Positions 1 to 10,600 of a stretch of DNA of 64,000 nucleotides are shown here, in pieces. Below the pieces are notes generated by a model. That model made no database searches and was not told the origin of the DNA. It saw only the letters and a list, made by a program, of their open reading frames with translations. The position numbers and the translations under genes are program-made. The stretch comes from Mytilisepta virgata (lineage: Eukaryota > Mollusca > Bivalvia > Mytilida > Mytilidae): contig CM051514.1 of the NCBI GenBank assembly GCA_028015205.1, positions 186,001 through 250,000 of the forward strand. The letters run 5' to 3'. Each line of letters begins with the position of its first letter. The stretch's first letter is position 1.

Positions 1-3000
1 ATATTGTCTTTAACCCTAACCCTAACCCTAACCTTAACTCTAACCTTAACCCTAACCCACTGCAAAATCTTTAACCTGAAATAACCTTCAGTATTCTCCT
101 AGGCTAAACCTTTCAGAATACAGCCAAATGTTCTCGTAATAATACCTAAGGTTAATCGAAAACGTCATGTTTAAATTGACTTTAACCCTAACCTCAACCT
201 TAACTCTAAGTTTAACCCTAACCTTAACCCTAACCCACTGCAAAATCTTTAACCTTAAAATAACCTTCAGTATTCTCCTAGGCTAAACCTTTCAGAATAC
301 AGCCAAATGTTTTCGTAATAATACCTTAGGTTAATCAAAAACGTCATGTTTTAATTGACTTTAACCCTAATCTTAACCCTAACCTTAACTCTAACCTTAA
401 CCCTAACCCAGTATTCTCCTAGGCTAAACCTTTCAGAATACAGCCAAATGTTCTCGTAATAATACCTAAGGTTAATCGAAAACATCTTGTTTGAATTGAC
501 TTTAACCGTAACCCTAACCCTAACCTTAACTCTAAGCTGAACCCTTACCCAGTATTCTCCTAGGCTAAACCTTTCAGAATACAGCCAAATGTTCTCGTAA
601 TAATACCTTAGGTTAATCGAAAACGTCATGTTTAAATTGACTTTAGCCCTAACCCTAACCCTAACCCTAACCTTAACTCTAACCTTAACCCTAACCCACT
701 GCAAAATCTTTAACCTTAAACAACCTTCAGTATTCTCCTAGGCTAAACCTTTCAGAATACAGCCAAATGTTCTCGTTATAATATCTTAGGTTAATCGAAA
801 ACGTCGTGTTTAAATTGACTTTAACCCTAACCCTAACCATAACCTTAATTCTAACCTTAACCCTAACCCACTGCAAAATCTTTAACCTTAAATAACCTTC
901 AGTGTTCTCCTAGGCTAAACCTTTCAGAATAGAGCCAAATGTTCTCGTTATAATATCTTAGGTTAATCGAAAATGTCGTGTTTATATTGACTTTAACCCT
1001 AACCCTAACCCTAACCTTAACTCTAACCTTAACCCTAACCCACTGCAAAATCTTTAACCTTAAATAACCTTCAGTATTCTCCTAGGCTAAACCTTTCAGA
1101 ATACAGCCAAATGTTCTCGTAATAATACCTAAGGTTAATCGAAAACGTCATGTTTAAATTGACTTTAACCCTAACCTGAACCTTAACTCTAAGTTTAACC
1201 CTAACCTTAACCCTAACCCACTGCAAAATCTTTAACCTTAAAATAACCTTCAGTATTCTCCTAGGCTAAACCTTTCAGAATACATCCAAATGTTATCGTA
1301 ATAATACCTAAGGTTAATCGAAAACGTCATGTTTAAATTGACTTTAACCCTAACCCTAACACTAACCTTAACTCTAAGCTGAACCCTTACCCAGTATTCT
1401 CCTAGGCTAAACCTTTCAGAATACAGCCAAATGTTCTCGTAATAATACCTAAGGTTAATCTAAAACGTCATGTTTAAATTGACTTTAACCCTAACCCTAA
1501 CCCTAACCCTAACCTTATCTCTAACCTTAACCCTAACCCACTGCAAAATCTTTAACCTTAAACAACCTTCAGTATTCTCCTGGGCAAAACCTTTCAGAAT
1601 ACAGCCAAATGTTCTCGTAATAATACCTAAGGTTAATCGAAAACGTCATCTTTAAATGACTTTAACCCTAACCCTAACTCATACCTAACCTTAACTCTAA
1701 CCTTAACCCTAACCCAGTGCAAAATCTTTAACCTTAAACAACCTTCAGTATTCTCCTAGGCTAAACCTTTTGGAATACAGCCAAATGTTCTCATATAATA
1801 TCTTAGGTTAATCGAAAACGTCATGTTTAAATTGACTTTAACCCTAACCCTAACCCTAACCCTAACCCTAACACTAACCTTAACTCTAAGCTGAACCCTT
1901 ACCCAGTGTTCTCCTAGGCTAAACCTTTCAGAATACAGCCAAATGTTTTCGTAATAATACCTTAGGTTAATCAAAAACGTCATGTTTTAATTGACTTTAA
2001 CCCTAACCTTAACCCTAACCTTAACTCTAACCTTAACCCTAACCCAGTATTCTCTTAGGCTAAACCTTTCTGAATACAGCCAAATGTTCTCGTAATAATA
2101 CCTAAGGTTAATCGAAAACATCCTGTTTCAATTGACTTTAACCGTAACCCTAACCCTAACCTTAACTCTAAGCTGAACCCTTACCCAGTATTTTCCCAGG
2201 CTAAACCTTTCAGAATACAGCCAAATGTTCTCGTAATAATACCTAAGGTTACTCGAAAACGTCATGTTTAAAGTTACTTTAACCCTAACCCTAACCCTAA
2301 CATTAACCCTAACCCTAACCCTAACCTTAACTTTAACTTTAACCCTAACACACTGCAAAATCTTTAACCTTAAATAACCTTCAGTATTCTCCTAGGCTAA
2401 ACCTTTCAGATTACAGCCAAATGTTCTCGTAATATAATACCTAATTCTAATTGCAAACGTCATGTTTATATTGACTTTAACCCTAACCGTAACCCTAACC
2501 CTAACCTTATCCCTAACCTACTTCAAAATTTTTAACCTTAAAAAACCTTCAGTATTCTCCTAGGCTAAACCTTTCAGACTACAGCCAAATGTTCTCGTAA
2601 TAATACATAAGGTTAATCGAAAACGTCATGTTTACATTGACTTTAACGCTAACCCTAACCCTAACCTGAAGGCTAACCTTAACCCTCACCCACTGCAAAA
2701 TCTTTAACCTTAAAAAACCTTCAGTATTCTCCTAGGCTAAACCTTTCAGAATAGAGCCAAATGTTCTCGTTATAATATCTTAGGTTAATCGAAAATGTCG
2801 TGTTTATATTGACTTTAACCCTAACCCTAACCCTAACCTTAACTCTAACCTTAACCCTAACCCACTGCAAAATCTTTAACCTTAAATAACCTTCAGTATT
2901 CTCCTAGGCTAAACCTTTCAGAATACAGCCAAATGTTCTCGTAATAATACCTAAGGTTAATCGAAAACGTCATGTTTAAATTGACTTTAACCCTAACCTC

Positions 3001-3400
3001 AACCTTAACTCTATAATTAACCCTAACCTTAACCCTAACCCACTGCAAAATCTTTAACCTTAAAATAACCTTCAGTATTCTCCTAGGCTAAACCTTTCAG
3101 AATACATCCAAATGTTCTCGTAATAATACCTAAGGTTAATCGAAAACGTCATGCTTAAATTGACTTTAACCCTAACCCTAACACTAACCTTAACTCTAAG
3201 CTGAAGCCTTACCCAGTATTCTCCTAGGCTAAACCTTTCAGAATACAGCCAAATGTTCTCGTAATAATACCTAAGGTTAATCTAAAACGTCATGTTTAAA
3301 TTGACTTTAACCCTAACCCTAACCCTAACCCTAACCTTAACTATAACCTTAACCCTAACCCACTGCAAAATCTTTAACCTTAAATTACCTTCAGTATTCT
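1..3400 (+). repeat. Array segment: partial 12-mers
   Basis: Core starts are at 98, 277, 418, 559, 737, 909, 1081, 1260, 1401, 1579, 1755, 1913, 2054, 2195, 2391, 2559, 2731, 2903, 3082 and 3223. In subtypes they read M6, M11, M12, two unassigned units, M5 to M12, M2 to M8. M1 is skipped between 2054 and 2195, where M12 is joined to M2. The same M12-M2 join occurs in the 4,437-bp repeat (near 41830-41970), so this segment and that repeat share a rearrangement. There is no non-satellite sequence. Confidence 0.8.
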
Positions 3401-3905
3401 CCTAGGCAAAACCTTTCAGAATACAGCCAAATGTTCTCGTAATAATACCTAAGGTTAATCGAAAACGTCATGTTTAAATTGACTCTAACCCTAACCCTAA
3501 CCCTAACCTTAACTCTAACCTTAACCCTAACCCAGTATTTTCCTAGGCTAAACCTTTCAGAATACAGCCAAATGTTCTCGTAATAATACCTAAGGTTACT
3601 CGAAAACGTCATGTTTAAATTTACTTTAACCCTAACCCTAACCCTAACATTAACCCTAACCCTAACCCTAACCTTAACTTTAACTTTAACCCTAACACAC
3701 TGCAAAATCTTTAACCTTAAATAACCTTCAGTATTCTCCTAGGCTAAACCTTTCAGAATACAGCCAAATGTTCTCGTAATATAATACCTAATTTTAATTG
3801 CAAACGTCATGTTTATATTCACTTTAACCCTAATCGTAACCCTAACTCTAACCTTATCCCTAACCCACTGCAAAATTTTTAACCTTAAAAAACCTTCAAT
3901 ATTCT

Positions 3906-4250
3906 CCTAGGCTAAACCTTTCAGACTACAGCCAAATGTTCTCGTAATAATACATAAGGTTAATCGAAAACGTCATGTTTAAATTGACTTTAACCCTAAC
4001 CCTAACCCTAACCTGAAGGCTAACCTTAACCCTCACCCACTGCAAAATCTTTAACCTTAAAAAACCTTCAGTATTCTCCTAGGCTAAACCTTTCAGAATA
4101 GAGCCAAATGTTCTCGTTATAATATCTTAGGTTAATCGAAAATGTCGTGTTTATATTGACTTTAACCCTAACCCTAACCCTAACCTTAACTCTAACCTTA
4201 ACCCTAACCCACTGCAAAATCTTTAACCTTAAAATAACCTTCAGTATTCT
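3906..4250 (+). repeat. M4-M5 dimer, first copy (345 bp)
   Basis: Cores at 3906 (M4) and 4078 (M5) are followed at once by a second M4-M5 pair at 4251 and 4423. The extra dimer accounts for the difference between the 2,304-bp M1 to M1 distance here (3401 to 5705) and the 1,959-bp canonical period. Confidence 0.85.
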
Positions 4251-4594
4251 CCTAGGCTAAACCTTTCAGACTACAGCCAAATGTTCTCGTAATAATACAT
4301 CAGGTTAATCGAAAACGTCATGTTTAAATTGACTTTAACCCTAACCCTAACCCTAACCTGAAGGCTCACCTTAACCCTCACCCACTGCAAAATCTTTAAC
4401 CTTAAAAAACCTTCAGTATTCTCCTAGGCTAAACCTTTCGGAATAGAGCCAAATGTTCTCGTTATAATATCTTAGGTTAATCGAAAATGTCGTGTTTATA
4501 TTGACGTTAACCCTAACCCTAACCCTAACCTTAACTCTAACCTTAATCCTAACCCACTGCAAAATCTTTAACCTTAAATAACCTTCAGTATTCT
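4251..4594 (+). repeat. M4-M5 dimer, second copy (344 bp)
   Basis: This is the tandem copy of the dimer to its left. Private changes are ATACATCAGG in the M4 core and TTTCGGAATAGAGCC and GACGTTAACC in the M5. The M5 at about 13211 has the same TTTCGGAATAG and GACGTTAACC, which ties this dimer to the block at 12.5-14 kb. Confidence 0.8.
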
Positions 4595-5704
4595 CCTAGG
4601 CTAAACCTTTCAGAATACAGCCAAATGTTCTCGTAATAATACCTAAGGTTAATCGAAAACGTCATGTTTAAATTGACTTTAACCCTAACCTCAACCTTAA
4701 CTCTAAGTTTAACCCTAACCTTAACCCTAACCCACTGCAAAATCTTTAACCTTAAAATAACCTTCAGTATTCTCCTAGGCTAAACCTTTCAGAATACATC
4801 CAAATGTTCTCGTAATAATACCTAAGGTTAATCGAAAACGTCATGTTTAAATTGACTTTAACCCTAACCCTAACACTAACCTTAACTCTTAGCTGAACCC
4901 TTACCCAGTATTCTCCTAGGCTAAACCTTTCAGAATACAGCCAAATGTTCTCGTAATAATACCTAAGGTTAATCTAAAACGTCATGTTTAAATTGACTTT
5001 AACCCTAACCCTAACCCTAACCCTAACCTTATCTCTAACCTTAACCCTAACCCACTGCAAAATCTTTAACCTTAAACAACCTTCAGTATTCTCCTAGGCA
5101 AAACCTTTCAGAATACAGCCAAATGTTCTCGTAATAATACCTAAGGTTAATCGAAAACGTCATCTTTAAATGACTTTAACCCTAACCCTAACCCATACCT
5201 AACCTTAACTCTAACCTTAACCCTAACCCAGTGCAAAATCTTTAACCTTAAACAACCTTCAGTATTCTCCTAGGCTAAACCTTTTGGAATACAGCCAAAT
5301 GTTCTCGTTATAATATCTTAGGTTAATCGAAAACGTCATGTTTAAATTGACTTTAACCCTAACCCTAACCCTAACCCTAACACTAACCTTAACTCTAAGC
5401 TGAACCCTTACCCAGTATTCTCCTAGGCTAAACCTTTCAGAATACAGCCAAATGTTCTCGTAATAATACCTTAGGTTAATCAAAAACGTCATGTTTTAAT
5501 TGACTTTAACCCTAACCTTAACCCTAACCTTAACTCTAACCTTAACCCTAACCCAGCATTCTCCTAGGCTAAACCTTTCAGAATACAGCCAAATGTTCTC
5601 GTAATAATACCTAAGGTTAATCGAAAACATCCTGTTTGAATTGACTCTAACCCTAACCCTAACCCACTGCAAAATCTTTAACCTTAAATAACCTTCAGTA
5701 TTCT

Positions 5705-5845
5705 CCTAGGCAAAACCTTTCAGAATACAGCCAAATGTTCTCGTAATAATACCGAAGGTTAATCGAAAACGTCATGTTTAAATTGACTCTAACCCTAACC
5801 CTAACCCTAACCTTAACTCTAACCTTAACCCTAACCCAGTATTTT
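5705..5845 (+). repeat. Monomer subtype M1 (141 bp, short)
   Basis: Diagnostic bases are AGGCAAAACC in place of AGGCTAAACC, ATACCGAAGGTTAATCG in place of ATACCTAAGG, and a tract that begins GACTCTAACCC. There is no linker before the next core. M1 is always followed by M2. Other copies include 12521, 38730, 43308-region, 51471-region and 60259. A derivative M1' (for example 33320, 37757, 39554 and 43991) has GACTCTAATCCTAACTTTAACC in the tract. Confidence 0.85.
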
Positions 5846-6041
5846 CCTAGGCTAAACCTTTCAGAATACAGCCAAATGTTCTCGTAATAATACCTAAGGT
5901 TACTCGAAAACGTCATGTTTAAATTTACTTTAACCCTAACCCTAACCCTAACATTAACCCTAACCCTAACCCTAACCTTAACTTTAACTTTAACCCTAAC
6001 ACACTGCAAAATCTTTAACCTTAAATAACCTTCAGTATTCT
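5846..6041 (+). repeat. Monomer subtype M2 (196 bp, longest)
   Basis: The core has GTATTTTCCTAGG at the left and CTAAGGTTACTCGAAAAC (TTACTCG in place of TTAATCG), with AAATTTAC at the end. The tract is the longest of the set: three CCCTAA, CATTAA, three or four CCCTAA, CCTTAA, CTTTAACTTTAA, then CCCTAACACACTGC. The 24-bp excess over the 172-bp unit equals four hexamers. M2 has the longest clean telomeric run of any normal monomer, which may be why the pure array at 62292 starts in an M2. Confidence 0.85.
6004..6034 (+). repeat. 31-bp linker box (type specimen)
   Basis: The linker runs from CTGCAAAATC through TTTAACCTTAAAT to AACCTTCA and lies between the telomeric tract and the next core. 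Its presence gives the long monomer class and its absence the short class: 172 minus 31 is 141. In short units the tract end CCCA joins directly to GTATTCTCCTAGG, so the join falls on a CA shared by the two ends of the linker. This fits a deletion at microhomology, or an insertion making the long form. Variants end in TTAAAAAACC, TTAAATAACC, TTAAAATAACC or TTAAACAACC, and these endings are subtype-specific. Confidence 0.85.
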
Positions 6042-6209
6042 CCTAGGCTAAACCTTTCAGAATACAGCCAAATGTTCTCGTAATATAATACCTAATTTTA
6101 ATTCCAAACGTCATGTTTATATTCACTTTAACCCTAACCGTAAACCTAACCCTAACCTTATCCCTAACCCACTGCAAAATTTTTAACCTTAAAAAACCTT
6201 CAGTATTCT
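6042..6209 (+). repeat. Monomer subtype M3 (168 bp)
   Basis: The core carries CTCGTAATATAATACC (a two-base insertion against the others) and TAATTTTAATTGCAAACG in place of TAAGGTTAATCGAAAACG, then TTTATATTGAC or TTTATATTCAC. The tract reads CCCTAACCGTAACCC and ends CCTTATCCCTAACCC, followed by a linker starting CTGCAAAATTTTTAACC. The specimen has TTCCAAACG in place of TTGCAAACG. A sub-variant with CCGTAGCCC occurs at 53913, 57387, 61361 and 62953. Confidence 0.85.
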
Positions 6210-6381
6210 CCTAGGCTAAACCTTTCAGACTACAGCCAAATGTTCTCGTAATAATACATAAGGTTAATCGAAAACGTCATGTTTAAATTGACTTTAACCC
6301 TAACCCTAACCCTAACCTGAAGGCTAACCTTAACCCTCACCCACTGCAAAATCTTTAACCTTAAAAAACCTTCAGTATTCT
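6210..6381 (+). repeat. Monomer subtype M4 (172 bp)
   Basis: Diagnostic bases are TTTCAGACTACAGCC in place of TTTCAGAATACAGCC, and AATACATAAGGTTAATCG. The tract carries CCTGAAGGCTAACC and ends CCCTCACCCACTGC. M4 almost always follows M3, so M3-M4 behaves as a fixed pair across the window. Confidence 0.85.
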
Positions 6382-6553
6382 CCTAGGCTAAACCTTTCAG
6401 AATAGAGCCAAATGTTCTCGTTATAATATCTTAGGTTAATCGAAAATGTCGTGTTTATATTGACTTTAACCCTAACCCTAACCCTAACCTTAACTCTAAC
6501 CTTAACCCTAATCCACTGCAAAATCTTTAACCTTAAATAACCTTCAGTATTCT
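6382..6553 (+). repeat. Monomer subtype M5 (172 bp)
   Basis: Diagnostic bases are GAATAGAGCC, CTCGTTATAATATCTTAGG and AAAATGTCGTGTTTATATT. The standard tract follows. The TTATAATATCTTAGG block is shared with M10, so M5 and M10 appear to share a parent for the middle of the core. Confidence 0.85.
6465..6513 (+). repeat. Degenerate telomeric tract (type specimen, in M5)
   Basis: The tract reads TTTAA, then CCCTAA three times, CCTTAA, CTCTAA, CCTTAA, CCCTAA. The same order of variants recurs in most monomers throughout the window. Only the number of leading CCCTAA copies changes freely, usually two to five. The variant part is therefore inherited with the monomer and is not random decay. Each CCCTAA flanked by T/C-A and A contains the vertebrate TRF1/TRF2 consensus TTAGGGTTA on the minus strand. 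Binding in this organism is inference. Confidence 0.85.
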
Positions 6554-6732
6554 CCTAGGCTAAACCTTTCAGAATACAGCCAAATGTTCTCGTAATAATA
6601 CCTAAGGTTAATCGAAAACGTTATGTTTAAATTGACTTTAACCCTAACCTCAACCTTAACTCTAAGTTTAACCCTAACCTTAACCCTAACCCACTGCAAA
6701 ATCTTTAATCTTAAAATAACCTTCAGTATTCT
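6554..6732 (+). repeat. Monomer subtype M6 (179 bp)
   Basis: The core is close to the window-wide consensus. The tract is diagnostic: CCCTAACCTCAACCTTAAC, TCTAAGTTTAACCC, CTTAACCCTAACCCACTGC, with a linker ending TTAAAATAACC. Variants with TCTAAGTTTCACCC at 53607, 55290-region and 61050-region mark related blocks. Confidence 0.85.
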
Positions 6733-6873
6733 CCTAGGCTAAACCTTTCAGAATACATCCAAATGTTCTCGTAATAATACCTAAGGTTAATCGAAAACGT
6801 CATGTTTAAATTGACTTTAACCCTAACCCTAACACTAACCTTAACTCTAAGCTGAACCCTTACCCAGTATTCT
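6733..6873 (+). repeat. Monomer subtype M7 (141 bp, short)
   Basis: Diagnostic bases are GAATACATCC in place of GAATACAGCC, and a tract ending AACACTAACC, TCTAAGCTGAACCCTTACCC, which joins straight to the next core without a linker. The GCTGAACCCTTACCC ending is shared with M10 and M12 and with several unassigned short units. It therefore marks a short-join tail module more than a single subtype. Confidence 0.85.
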
Positions 6874-7051
6874 CCTAGGCTAAACCTTTCAGAATACAGC
6901 CAAATGTTCTCGTAATAATACCTAAGGTTAATCTAAAACGTCATGTTTAAATTGACTTTAACCCTAACCCTAACCCTAGCCCTAACCTTATCTCTAGCCT
7001 TAACCCTAACCTACTGCAAAATCTTTAACCTTAAACAACCTTCAGTATTCT
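6874..7051 (+). repeat. Monomer subtype M8 (178 bp)
   Basis: The diagnostic site is GGTTAATCTAAAACGTC (ATCT in place of ATCG), which removes one of the usual three CpGs of the core. The tract has four CCCTAA, giving one hexamer more than the 172-bp unit. In this copy some CCCTAA are mutated to CCCTAG. Confidence 0.8.
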
Positions 7052-7227
7052 CCTAGGCAAAACCTTTCAGAATACAGCCAAATGTTCTCGTAATAATACC
7101 TAAGGTTAATCGAAAACGTCATCTTTAAATGACTTTAACCCTAACCCTAACTCATACCTAACCTTAACTCTAACCTTAACCCTAACCCAGTGCAAAATCT
7201 TTAACCTTAAACAACCTTCAGTATTCT
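7052..7227 (+). repeat. Monomer subtype M9 (176 bp)
   Basis: The core has AGGCAAAACC, as in M1, and a shortened end CGTCATCTTTAAATGAC. The tract contains AACTCATACCTAACC or AACCCATACCTAACC and ends CCCAGTGC before the linker. The CATCTTTAAATGAC marker was found seven times: near 1648, 5161, 7120, 13936, 35185, 41419 and 45856. Its spacings give the HOR periods 1,959, 6,816, 6,234 and 4,437 bp. Confidence 0.85.
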
Positions 7228-7386
7228 CCTAGGCTAAACCTTTTGGAATACAGCCAAATGTTCTCGTTATAATATCTTAGGTTAATCGAAAACGTCATGT
7301 TTAAATTGACTTTAACCCTACCCCTAACCCTAACCCTAACCCTAACACTAACCTTAACTCTAAGCTGAACCCTTACCCAGTATTCT
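7228..7386 (+). repeat. Monomer subtype M10 (159 bp, short)
   Basis: Diagnostic bases are CCTTTTGGAATACAGCC and CTCGTTATAATATCTTAGG. The tract has four or five CCCTAA before AACACTAACC and ends GCTGAACCCTTACCC without a linker. Other copies measure 153 or 158 bp, so the unit varies by one hexamer, and some copies lose bases (CTCATATAATATC near 1790, 35330, 41560 and 46000). This copy has one CCCTAC. Confidence 0.85.
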
Positions 7387-7527
7387 CCTAGGTTAAACCT
7401 TTCAGAATACAGCCAAATGTTTTCGTAATAATACCTTAGGTTAATCAAAAACGTCATGTTTTAATTGACTTTAACCCTAACCTTAACCCTAACCTTAACT
7501 CTAACCTTAACCCTAACCCAGTATTCT
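7387..7527 (+). repeat. Monomer subtype M11 (141 bp, short)
   Basis: Diagnostic bases are AAATGTTTTCGTAATAATACC, TTAGGTTAATCAAAAACG and CATGTTTTAATTGAC. The tract is CCCTAACCTTAACCC, CTTAACTCTAACC, with no linker. The ATCA change removes a CpG. The unit is always placed between M10 and M12 when the canonical order is kept. Confidence 0.85.
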
Positions 7528-7668
7528 CCTAGGCTAAACCTTTCAGAATACAGCCAAATGTTCTCGTAATAATACCTAAGGTTAATCGAAAACATCCTGT
7601 TTGAATTGACTTTAACCGTAACCCTAACACTAACCTTAACTCTAAGCTGAACTCTTACCCAGTATTTT
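7528..7668 (+). repeat. Monomer subtype M12 (141 bp, short)
   Basis: Diagnostic bases are GAAAACATCCTGTTTGAATTGAC followed by TTTAACCGTAACCC. The tail is of the short-join type (GCTGAACTCTTACCC here) with no linker. After M12 the canonical order returns to M1, as at 5563-5705, but in other places M2 follows directly. Confidence 0.85.
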
Positions 7669-10600
7669 CCTAGGCTAAACCTTTCATAATACAGCCAAAT
7701 GTTCTCGTAATAATACCTAAGGTTAATCGAAAACGTCATGTTTAAATTGACTTTAACCCTAACCTCAACCTTAACTCTAAGTTTAACCCTAACCTTAACC
7801 CTAACCCACTGCAAAATCTTTAACCTTAAAAGAACCTTCAGTATTCTCCTAGGCTAAACCTTTCAGAATACAGCCAAATGTTCTCGTAATAATACCTAAG
7901 GTTAATCGAAAACTTCATGTTTAAATTGACTTTAACCCTAACCCTAACCCTAACCCTAACCTTAACTCTAACCTTAAACCTAACCCACTGCAAAATCTTT
8001 AACCTTAAACAACCTTCAGTATTCTCCTAGGCTAAACCTTTTAGAATACAGCCAAATGTTCTCGTTATAATATCTTAGGTTAATCCAAAACGTAATGTAT
8101 AAATTGACTTTAACCCTAACCCTAACCCTTACCCTAACACTAACCTTAGCTCTAACCTGAACCCTTACCCAGTATTCTCCTAGGCTAAACGTTTCAGAAT
8201 ACAGCCAAATGTTTTCGTAATAATACCTTAGGTTAATAAAAAACGTCATGTTTTAATTCACTTTAACCCTAACCCTAACTCTAACCTTAACTCTAACCTT
8301 AACCCTAACCCAGTATTTTCCTAGGCTAAACCTTTCAGAATACAGCCAAATGTTCTCGTAATAATACCTAAGGTTAATCGAAAACATCGTGTTTGAATTG
8401 ACTTTAACCGTAACCCTAACCCTAACCTTAACTCTAACCTTAACCCTAACCCACTGCAAAATCTTTAACCTTAAAATAACCTTCAGTATTCTCCTAGCCT
8501 AAACCTTTCAGAATACAGCCAAATGTTCTCGTTATAATATCTTAGGTTAATCGAAAACGTCGTGTTTAAATTGACTTTAACCCTAACCCTAACCCTAACC
8601 TGAACTCTAACCTTAACCCTAACCCACTGCAAAATCTTTAACCTTAAATAACCTTCAGTATTCTCCTAGGCTAAACCTTTCAGAATACAGCCTAATGTTC
8701 TCGTAATAATACCGAAGGTTAATCGAAAACGTCATGTTTAAATTGACTTTAACCCTAACCCTAACCCTAACCCTAACCTAAAGGCTAACCTTAACCCTCA
8801 CCCACTGCAAAATCTTTAACCTTAAAAAACCTTCAGTATTCTCCTAGGCTAAACCTTTCAGAATAGAGCCAAATATTCTCGTTATAATATCTTAGGTTAA
8901 TCGAAAATGTCGTGTTTATATTGACTTTAACCCTAACCCTAACACTAACCTTAACTCTAAGCTGAACCCTTACCCAGTATTCTCCTAGGCTAAAGCTTTC
9001 AGAATACAGCCAAATGTTTTCGTAATAATACCTAAGGTTAATCGAAAACGTCATGTTTAAATTGACTTTAACCCTAACCCTAACCCTAACCCTAACCTGA
9101 AGGCTAACCTTAACCCTCACCCACTGCAAAATCTTTAACCTTAAAAAACCTTCAGTATTCTCCTAGGCTAAACCTTTCAGAATAGAGCCAAATGTTCTCG
9201 TTATAATATCTTAGGTTAATCGAAAATGTCGTGTTTATATTGACTTTAACCCTAACCCTAACCCTAACCTTAACTCTAACCTTAACCCTAACCCACTGCA
9301 AAATCTTTAACCTTAAATAACCTTCAGTATTCTCCTAGGCTAAACCTTTCAGAATACAGCCAAATATTCTCGTAATAATACCTAAGGTTAATCGAAAACG
9401 TCATGTTTAAATTGACTTTAACCCTAACCTCAACCTTAACTCTAAGTTTAACCCTAACCTTAACCCTAACCCACTGCAAAATCTTTAACCTTAAAATAAC
9501 CTTCAGTATTCTCCTAGGCTAAACCTTTCAGAATACATCCAAATGTTCTCGTAATAATACCTAAGGTTAATCGAAAACGTCATGTTTAAATTGACTTTAA
9601 CCCTAACCCTAACACTAACCTTAACTCTAAGCTGAACCCTCACCCAGTATTCTCCTAGGCTAAACCTTTCAGAAAACAGCCAAATGTTCTCGTAATAATA
9701 CCTAAGGTTAATCGAAAACGTCATGTTTAAATTGACTTTAACCCTAACCCTAACCCTAACCCTAACCTTAACTCTAACCTTAACCCTAACCCACTGCAAA
9801 ATTTTTAACCTTAAAAAACCTTCAGTCTTCTCCTAGGCTAAACCTTTCAGACTACAGCCAAATGTTCTCGTATTAATACCTAAGGTTAATCGAAAACGTC
9901 ATGTTTAAATTGACTTTAACCCTAACCCTAACCCTAACCTAAAGGCTAACCTTAACCCTCACCCACTTTAAAATCTTTAACCTTAAAAAACCTTCAGTAT
10001 TCTCCTAGGCTAAACCTTTCAGAATACAGCCAAATGTTCTCGTTATAATATCTTAGGTTAATCGAAAACGTCGTGTTTATATTGACTTTAACCCTAACCT
10101 CAACCTTAACTCTAAGTTTAACCCTAGCCTTAACCCTAACCCACTGCAAAATCTTTAACCTTAAAATAACCTTCAGTATTCTCCTAGGCTAAACCTTTCA
10201 GAATACATCCAAATGTTCTCGTAATAATACCTAAGGTTAAACGAAAACGTCATGTTTAAATTGACTTTAACCCTAACCCTAACCCTAACCCTAACCTTAA
10301 CTCTAACCTTAACCCTAACCCACTGCAAAATCTTTAACCTTAAACAACCTTCAGTATTCTCCTAGGCTAAACCTTTCAGAATACAGCCAAATGTTCTCGT
10401 TATAATATCTTAGGTTAATCGAAAACGTCGTGTTTAAATTGACTTTAACCCTAACCCTAACCCTAACCTTAACTCTAACCTTAACCCTAACCCACTGCAA
10501 AATCTTTAACCTTAAACAACCTTCAGTATTCTCCTAGGCTAAAACTTTTAGAATACATCCAAATGTTCTCGTTATAATATCTTAGGTTAATCCAAAACGT

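Larger units (their letters stand above)
5705..7668 (+). repeat. Canonical 12-mer higher-order repeat, about 1.96 kb
   Basis: M1 to M12 occur once each in order with lengths 141, 196, 168, 172, 172, 179, 141, 178, 176, 159, 141 and 141 bp. The preceding M9 core starts at 5093 and the next at 7052, which gives a period of 1,959 bp. Pieces of the same order occur at 909-2390, 3401-5704 and 12521-14470, and inside the 4,437-bp repeat. I infer that this 12-mer is close to the ancestral order and that other blocks are deletions or rejoinings of it; only one clean full copy is visible. Confidence 0.8.
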
